Of a stretch of DNA of 32,696 nucleotides, positions 1 through 11,082 are shown one piece after another; within the stretch, counting starts at the first letter, position 1, and each line of letters starts with the position of its first letter. The DNA comes from Halocafeteria seosinensis (lineage: Eukaryota; Sar; Bigyra; Bicosoecida). The notes beneath the pieces are model-generated. The model ran no database searches. It was given only the letters and a program-made list of their open reading frames with translations, and was not told the origin of the DNA. The translations under genes were made by a program, and so were the position numbers. The stretch lies in the NCBI GenBank assembly GCA_001687465.1, contig LVLI01000159.1, positions 1 through 32,696 on the forward strand. Reading direction: 5' to 3'.

Positions 1-751
1 CCTTTAGGCTTCTTTTCAACCAGAAAGTTGGCAATGTTCCGCTGGCGATTGTCTTGTGACTCTCTGCCACTTTTTAAAGTTCGATTCCTCGAATTCTTCC
101 AACGGATACATGACTCATCTTCCGGAGTCCGTCGACTCCGAGGTTGAAGTTGGGGGCCCAAGAAAAGAATGACGTGTTTCTCTGCAGTTTTCCGCACCTC
201 CGTCTATACCTTTACAATGCCATTATAGATCGTATAGTCCGTGATACGTCTTAGTTCGTTTCAGATATCGTTCTGCACGAGGTATGTGTGAGTGTACTGA
301 TAGTTTCTGTCCAAAATCTGCGTCTTCTGGAGTTGCGGCTGCGAAAGGGAGAAAAGTACAAAAAGGGAAATTAAGGGGGTTGGGGAGGGGAGTGGATACG
401 TTTACACCGTTAATTATTCTACGCGGGTATATGGCTCCCACGAGATGTTCGTCCCTCATTTCACTTCCGGATATGCATCGTTCCCCTATTCTGAGTCGTA
501 TCGGAAGGTGGTAGTTGAGAATATCCATTGGATACGTTTGAACCGAGCTGCGAGAGATGCTGGAAACCAGAATGCTTTTTGTAGTTTTTTTGAAGGGGAG
601 GCCAAAGGGGAGCCTCCATCTCTTACTCCTCTCGCATTGCTTACATGATACGTCATGCTCTCTATTGCAGATCTCGTGCAATTTCTAGGAATCTAGAGTT
701 TTAGGACTCGTGAATCGGATTTCCAAAGTCTTGGACCATTGGATAAAGAAA
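1..751. other. Intergenic/5' flank, no gene seen
   Basis: I find no supportable gene here. Several open frames exist on both strands (for example minus 223-681), but none begins with a convincing start, matches a family I know, or shows domain-like composition. The right part is the promoter and leader of the IDI-squalene synthase gene. The decamer ggatacgttt occurs near 396 and 532, in a similar context, and may be chance. Confidence 0.5.
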
Positions 752-3358
752 ATGAGCACTCGATACTCCGACGACGGCGAAGCAGTTCTTCGCGAAGCAG
801 ATGCGGAGCAAGCCAAGCTTATGAAAGAGCAGGTTATCCTCGTAGATAAGAATGACAACGTTCTGGGAGGAGGTTCGAAGAAGGAGAGTAAGTGGACTTG
901 TCGTGGCGCGTTCTTCGCCTTGCGGCTGTATCCGTTCTCTCGCTGATCTCGCTGCAGCGCACGTTTGGAGCAATATACAACAAGGAATGCTTCATCGAGC
1001 GTTTTCGGTATTCCTGTTTACCCCTGAAGGAAAGCTTATGTTGCAACGGGTAAGTTGGAAGATGAATTGTTTGCTCTGTGGCATTTTCACTTTTGAGCCG
1101 TTGGTGTAACTCCCTATGTGTAGCAGCGAGCGAGTTCCAAGATCACGTTCCCGGATTACTGGGCCAACACATGTTGCTCTCATCCCCTATTTTGTGAGGA
1201 AGAGTTGGAGACAGAAAACGCATTGGGCGTTAAAAGGGCTGCCCGGCGGAAAATGGAACAAGAACTGGGTATCAACCCTGACGAGCTTCCCCTATCGTGC
1301 TTTGAATTCGTAACGAGGATTCACTATTCAGCGCCTTGCGGGGAACATGGCAAGCCTGCAAACTATTGGGGTGAACATGAAGTTGATCATGTTCTCATAT
1401 GTATGCCTCCAAGATGTCCTCGTCTGCATATCAATGAGAATGAAGTTAGAGAAGTGCGCTACTTTACGCCAACGGAACTGGCGGAGTGGGTCTCATCGGC
1501 CCAGCAGAATGGTCGTCGCGTTAGCCCGTGGTTCAGACTGATGGAGAGGACAATGTTATACAAATGGTGGCGCACTGTTGCAAGAGGTTTGTCATCTATC
1601 CCGGAAATCGCAGAATGGGATACTATTCACCGACTGGATTCAAACAAGAAATTAGTGCCATCCGATGTCGAAGTCTTGGAAGCTGCAAGAGGTGCCGAAG
1701 AGGCCTGGGATAGTGCAAAAGCTGATCATGATGGTAGCGCTGTGGCGAAACAGGGTGCTTACGGGAAAATAGTAACCCATCAAGAGCCCTTGCTGAAGCA
1801 GATCATGCACGTTGACGAACTCTTCGCGGTATTCCTCCATAAGACAAAGCTTAGTGAGTCAGCCAGAGTATGCTCGTTGCCTGCCAATGCTTCCGATGCG
1901 CAAAAATGGTGTGAAAAGATGCTAGGCAAAGTCAGTCGCAGTTTTGCCACCGTGATACAACAGCTGAATTATCGACTTCGGTCAAGCGTGTGTGTATTCT
2001 ATTTGGTCCTACGTGCCCTTGATACAATCGAAGACGATATGATGGCCTTTACAGGCCGTGAAAAAGAGAAATTAGCACACTTGGAGAACTTTTACAAGAA
2101 TCTGAACAAGCCATCGTGGTCAATGAAAGGTGTGGGGGAAGGACATGAAGCAGTACTGCTGGAGAACTTCTCCATGGTTATCCAGTTTTTCAGTGAACTG
2201 GAAAAAAGCGACCGAGATGTCATTCAAGATGTTTGTGCGAAAATGGGCAAGGGCATGGCAAAATATGTAAGCCGTGACTTGCGTGAGGGCACAAAAGACA
2301 TTGATGATTACAATCTCTACTGCCACTATGTGGCCGGTCTCGTTGGTCAAGGTCTTTCCAGTTTGTTCTCCTCGTCTGGATGCGAAGACGAGTATCTCTC
2401 GAGGGAACTAAACCTTGCCAATGAAATGGGTTTATTCCTACAGAAGACGAATATCATACGGGATTATTTAGAGGACTTAGTCGATTTGAGGGCCTTTTGG
2501 CCTCGGTCAGTATGGATGTCATATGGAATTGACAAATTGGCAGACCTCCGAGGCGATCATGGTCCCTCAATGGGAGATGGTAAGGAAGCTCATAAGCCTC
2601 ACCCAAGATCGAGAGAGGTTCTTAACCATTTGGTGGCTGATGCGTTATCCCATGCACCGTCCTGTCTTGAGTATTTACGGAGATTGAGGAGCGATGATGT
2701 GTTTCGTTTCTGTGCGATTCCTCAAGTCATGGCCATTGCAACCTTGGACAAATTGACAAATAATGAGGATGTGTTCACGGGGGTGGTAAAGATTCGAAAG
2801 GCCCAAGCTCTCCGCCTGATGCAACACGCGGGTACTATGCAAAATGTTGCCTCAATCTTCTTGAAACACGCCAGGTCTATTGCAAGTAAAGTCCCTATGG
2901 AACATCGGCAAGCGTATACGATGGTGCAAGAAGCCTCCCGGAAAACCCAAGAAGCGGCCCTCAGCTTCTTGCCCCCTGTAACTGCGGCATTTAAGAGCAA
3001 TGTAGTGCTGTCGCGGGCATTCTCTCTTCCTACCATGGGAATGGTAGTGATGATGTTTATCAGCTTATGTCGTTATCTGTATTCTAGGACCCCGGAGTGG
3101 GCCATGCAAGGTCGCTATACTCCGCGTCTAACTGATTCATGGGATGTTGCTGCCCTTGCAGCGGTCACAGCTTGTGTTGTGTACTTGCTGGCTTTTACAG
3201 GCGTTCCATTGGTGATGTCCGCTCAACAACTCCCACGAAAAGGCGAATCATCGAGGTGGTCAGACTCGGATGAAGTTTCTGACGAAGCGGACAGTCCCAC
3301 TGCTGAATCTTCGCCAGTGCCATCCAAGACGCGGTTGCGCCGTAGACTTTCTCACTAG
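752..3358 (+). CDS. IDISQS: Isopentenyl-diphosphate isomerase / squalene synthase fusion
   Basis: This bifunctional terpenoid enzyme of about 820 aa has exons 752-887, 958-1049 and 1124-3358. The first in-frame ATG after an upstream stop is at 752. Residues about 20-232 are type I IDI: HRAFSVFLF, the NTCCSHP cysteine site (C93-C94) and the WGEHE glutamate motif (158-162), ending in a typical SPWFRLM...YKWW. IDI interconverts IPP and DMAPP. After a linker, residues about 300-660 are squalene synthase: SRSFATVIQQL at 347, first Asp-rich motif DTIEDD at 376 and second motif NIIRDYLED ending near 527. This half condenses two farnesyl-PP to squalene. Two hydrophobic segments near 711 and 751 suggest C-terminal ER anchoring, followed by an acidic then Arg-rich tail. 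No plastid presequence is evident. Both introns lie in the IDI half; the SQS half is one exon. Such fusions are established in diatoms and other algae. Both active sites look intact. Confidence 0.95.
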
Positions 3359-3986
3359 AGCTTGTCCCCACCTTTGTATACTACCTAGTATAGTTTCTTT
3401 TTATTCCAAGAGTATATACGAGGTATGGCGGCTACAATACTCACCTCACGTAACAACAATAAGTATGTGTTCGACTAAACTCAGTGCATACTCCCATCGC
3501 ATTCCGTTGCTATGTCATGGATAGCAGCGGCCAGGTGAGTCAAGCTGGGGAAACGGATGCTGTTGGGTATGTGCTCTTGACAGTCTATTCTGTTACCGTT
3601 GGTTGGTCACAACAGCACATATCCAAGGATGTCAAACTGAATGGTAGGTAGGCGAAATTGGCATCAGTAGTCGTAGTCTGACTGATTACACCCGGAGATA
3701 TCCAAAACTGTCATTCCCGTCCTTTCCCCACACTCTCCCATGAGAATTTTCCCCCATGATGCTTCCCTGTGTAACGCACTGTGGGTGTGCCCCTTTGTTA
3801 TCCCCTGGCGTATGATCCGTATATCCGAGTACCCAGTCGCTCCCCTTCTGGTGATGTTTTCTTTGTCCTTGCCTCATTAGATAACAGGTAAACCACAGAC
3901 ATATATGTGGATTGGAAAAGAGAAGAAAGAAAGAATAAAAGAAAAGAAACAGGAAACCCAAAAAAACCGAGAATCGTGAAGGGATC
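3359..3986. other. Intergenic: 3' flank of IDISQS and GH25 promoter
   Basis: No gene is seen. The last ~75 bases before the GH25 start are strongly purine-rich (gaagaaagaaagaataaaag type) and probably form its 5' leader. A minus-strand open frame at 3686-4072 overlaps GH25 exon 1 and is not credible. Confidence 0.5.
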
Positions 3987-5103
3987 ATGAAGCTTTTAAA
4001 GGTTGCCTTGAGCATCGCAACGATGCTCGCATATTCGGTGCACTCTTCATGCGCTGCAGTTGGAGTCGACACTGGGTAAGACGAAAGTCTTCAATGCGTT
4101 TTTTTCTTGCTGGGTTTCATTGGTTTTGAAAGGTCAACGCACTATGCAGCTCTCCACCCGTTCCTTCCCAAAAGGTAAGTCGACGTTCGCGCTCGCGCTT
4201 CAGGTGGTGTCCATCCCCTCTAAAGATTAACTGATTGATGACAGGATTACGAATGCATGAAGAATCAATCTGGAGTGTCTTTCGCTATTCCCCAATGTTA
4301 CCACACGGGTAGTTTTCGTCCAGGTATTCCCTACGGCAGATTTGACAAGCATTGCCCGAACTTGATTCAGAACGGTACGTACGCATATTGCAAGTTCTTG
4401 ATAGCATTGTGTTCTATTTTTTCTTGGTTTTTTATTTGTTTTTGCTCTCTTCGCTACTTCACGTCGGAAATGGTGTGATTGCAGCTTGGGACGCTGGGCT
4501 GAGTGTAAGTGTTATCCATTTACTGCACGAAGCGATGGTAGCGGTTTGAATTCGAACTGATTGTGGTTGCAGGCAGTGGATATTATTATGTATCCCTGCG
4601 TTTATTACTGCAAAGGTAGCAAGGGTCCCGAACAGCAGGTCAAAGAGATGCTGGGAAATCTGTCTGAACACGGCATTTCGAACAAGTATTCGGTACGTAA
4701 TCATAAACACTGGGGCCGTGCCAATAGTGTTGAATGTTGTTTCTGCATGACACATTGTTGGCAGACGGTATGGATCAGTGTCAATCATGATTGGTTTAGT
4801 TCGAAAGAAAAGAACAGAAACTTCTTCGAAGGGCTTGTTTCAGAGCTGGAGAAACAAAACCAGACAATCGGAGTTTATACGAGTCCACATGTAGGTTATA
4901 AGATGAACAATTGGAAAGATACTATGGGAGACTGGGACAAGGGAAGCAATTATAAACTCTGGTATGCCCATTTTGACGGTGACAAAAATTTCAAGGAATT
5001 TGAGCCTTTTTGTGGCTGGAACAAGCCAAGCATGAAGCAATATCAACAAACGAGAGTTTTGTGTGGCAAAATCGTCAACACTGACTGGTATCCGTCCGAC
5101 TAA
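3987..5103 (+). CDS. Secreted GH25 lysozyme-like protein, catalytic DxE lost
   Basis: This six-exon gene (3987-4075, 4150-4174, 4245-4374, 4485-4504, 4573-4692, 4765-5103) encodes about 240 aa. All junctions are GT-AG and keep frame; exons 2 and 4 are only 25 and 20 nt. An N-terminal signal peptide (MKLLKVALSIATMLAYSVHSCA) precedes the GH25 core. Family landmarks resembling the animal/amoebozoan lysozyme branch are GVDTGSP at the start, DYECMKNQSGVSFAI, AWDAGLSAVDIIMYPC, IGVYTSP, LWYAHFDGD and a final GWNKPSMKQYQ. GH25 enzymes cut bacterial peptidoglycan. The first active-site Asp is kept (D27), but the strand that normally reads W-x-D-x-E reads W-I-S-V-N (S133, N135), so the catalytic Asp and Glu are both replaced. 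I expect a secreted, Cys-rich, muramidase-fold protein that binds rather than hydrolyses, or has another role. The family call is firm; inactivity is inferred. Confidence 0.9.
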
Positions 5104-6500
5104 GCAACTGCCTCTTTCTCCCTGAAGAACAATCAGCTTCCGAGGTTTTATTCGCATTCATGACATGGCGAAATTCCCAGGCGAATACATGTATGACCGA
5201 TACTAGCAGTTGTTGACTACCGATCGTCGTTGGATAATATGGTATAGCGTACACATTTAGTGTACGAGCAGCAGCAGATATAATTTCTACTTGTACAATC
5301 ACACACCACGAGCGTGGCATATGGATTACTGTATGATGACCTGTACCTAAGATTGAGCGACAGAAAGCCAAAGCCCGAGGCTGACCGCTACCACCTGGGA
5401 CCCAGCAAGATACGCAATTGCACCTGCATTCCTCCCCACTCGTTACTAGACATACTCTGGAACATTCAAGTTTCATCCAACTGTTTCTTTCTCACTTCGT
5501 GTTGAAGGTCCGGCTCAGTTGTACACAGAGTCAGCATGCTGCTACTCTATATGTGTTTTATTGGTACCTGGTATCGTTCCTACCACCAGAAGACGTGTAA
5601 CCGGCTCGGGCCGTTTACCACTCCTAGCATTGATTGATACGTGGATAAGGATGATCCTCAAAACTGAACGCAACTCAGGGTATATTCGTATCTATCCTGC
5701 CGGAAGCGTTGTTGCGAAAAACAGGCTACAGTCGTCCTGCCCGAAGTTCCCGCATCTCTTGCAGGCGGACGACTCAGGGTACTAAATACGGAGCTCAAGT
5801 TTCAATGATTTTGTCAAAATTGAAGTCTTCGACATCGAGATTTGTGACTTGAAAACTCTTTTGATTCTAGCTTTATTGTCCTTCCTTGGAAGTTTTCTGA
5901 AGGTTGCCTGAGGTAACATGTTGTTGTACCGCTTACGGCAAAGTTTCATCTGGCTCCCTCGAATTGCGGGGCTCGGTCTGTCATACACACACAGTTGGTA
6001 TGTTTAGCGGGCATTCTTCATTCGTTGTTTTGTACTTCTTTCTTGAGGGTTAAACCAATGATGGAAGAACCAAATGATCCAAATAGATGTTTTATAGGGA
6101 GAAGGCTCTTTGAAAAAGAAGTCACAACGTACACATTTGTTTTTGTTTTGTTTTTGTTAGTAGAAGTTACGTACCTCCAGTTCACCAACATTCAAGCTGG
6201 AAGTCAATTGAGATATTTTGAAACACGGTAGTGCTACAAAGGATAACAACCTGACAGCTAATTTGATTCAATCTTTGTTATGTGTTTCCTTGGAAATTGT
6301 CCGGTACAATTGTCCAAGTTGTACACAGTGTAGCTGTGCTAGGGGCGAAGTTTGATCCCTTCTTTTTTGTGAAGTTGGGTGTCTCCAGTTCTTTCATCGC
6401 GTACAAGAAGAGTTTGGCATGCGTTCTGTCTTGTTTCCGGCGGTTTGTTCGCTAATTCCTGTGCACAGTATGGTTGTACCCTAGTGAAGGGGAAGTCGAC
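5104..6500. other. Long intergenic stretch, no gene seen
   Basis: About 1.4 kb lies between the GH25 stop and the next gene. Short open frames exist on both strands, all without recognisable protein features. A T-rich tract of ttttg repeats sits near 6137-6157. The string ttgtacacag occurs near 5518 and again near 6318. The right end should contain the promoter of the 6501-10589 gene. Confidence 0.5.
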
Positions 6501-9500
6501 ATGAGCCGGGAGAAAGGAAGGACCGCTGTCCATTGCGCTCTCTTGCCGTCGAGGAATTTGAAATATGAGTATAACAAACAGTCTCGTTTTAAGGGCTCCA
6601 CACGCCCTAACGAGTGTCCCTCGGCCTTTTGCACCGAGGCCCCGGATGATGCGCCTCCACCGGAACCATCAGAGGAAGAGATCCGTCGGCTGGAAACGCA
6701 ATTGAACTCGGAGAGCAGCAACGGCGCGGGCACCGGTCGCACGAGGAATCGTGGTCTTAACGGCAACGAGCTACTAGAAGCCTCAGTGTGTCTCGACGAT
6801 GACTTATTCAACTTGATTTATCCTCTCGAAGACTGGAGCAGCTTCGACTTTAATCGTGCGATGGAACTGGGACGAGACCACCGACAAGGGACTGGAAAGG
6901 GATTTGATTCGAGCTATCGGGTACTCGAGCGATCGTCCTTTCTCCGAAATGGTAGAGATAACTATGATACTGCACAGCTGAGGGGTGCTTGGAAGTCTCG
7001 TCTCAGAGCAACATACCTGTACCGAGCATTAGGCTCAGATGCGTCCCCTTGGAGGGCAGAGCGAGTACGTCTAGCCAATGGTGACTGGTAGCTATATCCG
7101 CAGAGTTGGGTTATGAAGTTTGGACAAATTCTGCAGCTAAATGAACGGGGAAAAGGATCCAGTTACGGTGATCAAAGAAACGCAGTTGTGGATAAGACTT
7201 TACCTTCCTCTTTCCCGAAAGTTTCCGCGAGGACGTACCAACTGGAAGCGAGGGAGTGGCTCCAGCGAGAACTTAGTGAGCGTCGACTCATTGCTTCTCA
7301 GCGTATAGTAGGTGATATTGCTTCCTTGACTTCTCTGTTTTAAGCGATATTCCTATTGATAATTTAATTTACTCTCGAACAGAACGAGACCGTGACCAGG
7401 TACCTATTCGATAACTGGAGATGGGTATATTTGTATTGGGATACGGAAATACCGAATTGTTTGCTATACATCCATGTCCAAGACGCACTGGATGCGTTGC
7501 ACAGCACCACTCAAAATACGTCTAACATTGTCGCTGCATCCATTCACCCAGATGCAGGTAGTGTGGTAGCTGCGACGTCGGTTGTCTTGACAGATGAGCC
7601 TGCGCTTCACGTTCTCTACGATCGGGATGTTGCCAATTTTCATCGCAAAAACGACGCTAGGCTTCCTTTGTTCTGCCCTCCGTTCTTGAAAAGCTCACTT
7701 CCATCTAAAGTTCTACATCGCTATGTACACGACGTTGACAGAACGGTTGACAATGGACTATGGATCGATTTTCGAGACCTCTATAGCGACGCAGCACTTA
7801 AGAGTCAGAAACTCCGTAACGAAGCTCAGATACAGTCGCCTGCGTTCGCGGTATCCAATGCTTATGCCAAGGGTCCAGAATGGGCTGATGCCTTCATGAG
7901 CAAACAGAAAGGTATGTACCACCCGGCAAACAGGCCCGAGAGTCTGCGGGAGAAGCTGTCATTCTCGAAGCAGCCTTTTTACTCCGTAGTCTCTGGAGGT
8001 TGGCATTTAGCATCGTCGAGAGACCATGATGGTAACATCAATGATTGTATCATGGAAATCGGCGCCAATAGCTCATGTCGCTTCGTCTGCCTAAAATATC
8101 CAGATAGGGTTCGACTTGTTCGCATGGCGTCAGTCACAATTGCAGCATCCAGCGTGAACAATCATCCTTGTAAACCAATAGCTCTATGGACCGGTTTTGA
8201 AACATCGTCTTACTCTCTTGACATACGAAGATTCAAGGACGTTGAATTCCGTTCTGAACTGCTTGTTTCAGGCAATGTCAAGGAGCTCAATGAATTCATT
8301 ATGACGGAGTGCTCGTTCCAAACTCATGTTGAGCGCCCGTTGCATACCCTTGAATCTTTTTGTGGCATAACGGACGCTTGCTCCGGAAGGATGCGAGAGG
8401 CGCGAATGATTGTTAACGGTAAATGGATTCAAAATGTTCTTCATGTGCAGCCGGTAGGAGAACACACATTAGGCATACTGATGGAACGAGTTCCATCCAG
8501 ACACAGTGTTTCTGTCGAGACAACAGGGGGCAGTGAGTTCCGTTCTTCGTCTGATGAAGCCGTCCCTCGCGCACTGCAGCCGCTTGCGCAACTTGCATGG
8601 GTTGAAGCTACCATAATGAATTCTGCCGGCTCAAATGGACGGCTCGTTCTTCGATCAGTCACCTCTTTAGATGCCACGTCTTTGGAAGCTGTAGGAAGAC
8701 AATCTTCCCCCTTCTCCATTCCTTTTCAGAACAGTACTATCACACCAACCAGTACAACGGAACAACAACGAGTATCCGATGTGTTTTCCTATTTCCCTCA
8801 GGACGAGTGTATCACGGCAACGCCGAAGCCTGGTGACCAGAAAGACGTGTACCTTGACTTGATGGTCGAACTCACCGAAGTTTCTGAAACAGCCGATTTC
8901 TCCGATGCTTTCGAGGGTTCGAACTATCAGCTAGATGTGCAAAGTTTGTTAGGAGGGAGAGAGCACGAGATGCTAGGAGAAGCGCGCTTGGTTCTGCCAA
9001 CAATGCGTAGCAAGCGTAGATGGGAACGAACATATAGCCTGTCCCCAGCAGATCTACCAGAAATCTTATTAATCACTACATCGGAAGTGTTACGCATACC
9101 ACTGGAGGCCGTTGAGATATTGGAACCTGAATGTGGAGAGAAGCGATTAGATGACTTTGAAACTGTAATAAAAATGGCAATGAAGGGGAATGAATATTCC
9201 CCCTACGGCATGTCACTGCAGTGGCCTTGTCGTGTAGCCATGACCAACAGTGCGGATGGCGGAGATGAAACAAGACTAATCCGAACAGCAAACTTCTCTT
9301 TTCTCCATTTAGGCTACAAACAAGCAGCTATAGCACGCGTGAAAGAAGCTTTTGAAGCAGCATTACATGGAAAATGCTCTGGCGGCGTCAGTCCGTGGCG
9401 TGTCTCTAAAACGGCACCAGTAGTTCAAACAGTGCTGACTCGGCCACTCTCGTCTGATGTAGCAATTTTATTAAATTATCCGCCAGTGCTGTGCTTGATC

Positions 9501-10589
9501 GACACAACGCTCAAACAATGGAGATGCTGTCATTTGGGATTTTCTCAAGCCTCAACGCACCGTCCTTACGCGAGCGCTGCATGGACCACTTCAGGACAGT
9601 TCCTCCTCGTAGTATTTAAAGATGGCGGTGTCGCAGTGGTTGATAGAGATGGAGCTGTAGCCTGGAAAATCGACCACTGCCTGCAACTGCAAAAGCACCT
9701 GGAAACTCACACCATCGATAGAATCAATTTCCGGGGTCGCCAAGGCTGCAGACAATTTCCATTTGGGGCAGATCTCATTCTCTCCGGAAAGGCTGGTGAG
9801 AAAGGTGGCATTTTCTGCATTGGTCTTGGGCAGAACTTCCCAGTGAACCCATCTCTATCTACGGGGGTACTTGGGCGATCCCTCTCTAATTCTCTCCGTG
9901 ATGGTCAAGAGCTCCTTGAACACTGCTTGGCGTACCATAAGTCATGTGCGGAAGAAAGCAACTGCTTTCCGTGTGACAATTTAGAATCTATCCTGAAATC
10001 CGTTGACAACGCAGTAAATGCTCTAACGAATGAGAAAACTGATGGATTCAGTTCTCTGCATGCTTCCGACAGAGCATACTTTTGGTGCCTTGTTGCGGAA
10101 CAGATACATAATACATCTTCGTCACAGATGAGGCTGCTACTGCCTCTCGTAGTAGTAGCATGGATTGGCTGGTACGGAGTTTATTGTTCCTCTAGGGCTA
10201 AACGAAATACAAGTTCCAGGTTTTCAAGCCAAGAGGTTGTGAAATTGATTGATGATTCACTGCGACGATACACGCTCCTACGCGGCAAATGCTGCAGCCG
10301 AGTAGGTTCTCGGGTAGCTGATTGTATCAAGACTCTTCCCAGTGGTCAACAGCCCCAAAGTCTGTTCAGAATAGGACAGACACAAACCGGTAACAGTCAT
10401 GATGGTGCTGGACAGCCAACGTTCCAACCGGAGGTTTCTTCGTTTTTGGAATCCCCGTTTGACAATACTACAATGCTCGAAGAGCATCTACGGGCTGCCA
10501 AGTTGCATCGGGAGGACAAGGCATGTTCCCTGATGGAAGCGGCTCAATGGATTGAAAATGAAGCACTCTCTTTAATGGCAGAGCTCTGA
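6501..10589 (+). CDS. Large unrecognised protein, about 1313 aa, three exons
   Basis: I do not recognise this protein. Coding exons are 6501-7064, 7137-7307 and 7383-10589, joined in phase 0. An alternative acceptor at 7103 would make intron 1 only 39 nt, so I prefer the 72-nt version, which fits the other introns here. The start is the first ATG of the frame. The N-terminal ~120 residues are charged and low in structure (a run of APPPEPSEEE). The next part is rich in Trp/Tyr and probably helical (WLQREL, YLFDNWRWVYLYWD). The middle looks globular. Around residues 928-1011, alternating short hydrophobic strands (VAILLNYP, LCLIDTT, FLLVVFKDGGVAVVDRDGAVAWKI) resemble beta-propeller blades. A hydrophobic stretch near 1160-1180 (LLLPLVVVAWIGWYGVY) could be a membrane segment. 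A large scaffold or trafficking protein is possible, but no function can be assigned. The length and single 3.2-kb exon strongly favour a real gene. Confidence 0.75.
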
Positions 10590-11082
10590 AGAGTTTACAG
10601 TAGTTTGCGTGTATGTGCCAGTCTTGATGTCCAAGGAAGAGGGTTACAGATAGCTGCGTAGCACGTTTACTTAGGTCATGTGTTTCATACAGAGAACAAT
10701 ACAGCTATATTAAAAATAGAGATGAGGCTGATTGTACTTCTTGTGCCGTTCCAAGCCTGTCAGCTGTTGTAGAAGATGACTACAAGTCAGAAGGAAGTCA
10801 AACTTCTCAATTAGTCCTTGTCGTTTTGACTTCTTGGGACACTATTTACTATCTTTTCCTCCAAACAAACGCATCATTTGGAGACAATCGTTGGTTCTTG
10901 CCGTTGATTCGATTTTTGAGGAAGAAGAAAAGGAGTACCATGAAGGATGACCCAAGGAGCAGAAAAAGACTCCGTCACTGCGGCAACACACCCCTAAACC
11001 AACACCAGCAACTGTCTTGCTGCGAACGTATTTAGAAACATGGTTTCAGCACTATTCTCATTCCCCTCGCCGACACGAGCTC
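10590..11082. other. Intergenic / possible decayed 5' part of LRR gene
   Basis: An in-frame ATG at 10940 opens a short basic frame (MKDDPRSRKRLRHC) that ends at 11035 and overlaps, in another frame, the open frame running into the LRR protein. It could be the original N-terminus separated by a frameshift, or chance. Nothing else is seen. Confidence 0.35.

Noticed and set aside
78-91. gttcgattcc, like a tRNA T-loop/B box
   Set aside because: The flanking bases do not form a T stem, and no acceptor stem or A box fits upstream.
223-681. 152-aa minus-strand open frame upstream of IDISQS
   Set aside because: No recognisable motif or domain-like composition; treated as chance.
3686-4072. 128-aa minus-strand open frame
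   Set aside because: It overlaps exon 1 and the leader of the GH25 gene on the other strand and shows only low-complexity Phe/Leu runs from the antisense of a purine tract.
4133-4174. GH25 exon 2 beginning at 4133
   Set aside because: It leaves a frame that stops in exon 3; the acceptor at 4149 keeps frame and gives the expected family sequence.
7065-7103. 39-nt intron in the large unknown gene
   Set aside because: Possible in frame, but the 72-nt alternative ending at 7136 fits the size of the other introns in the window better.
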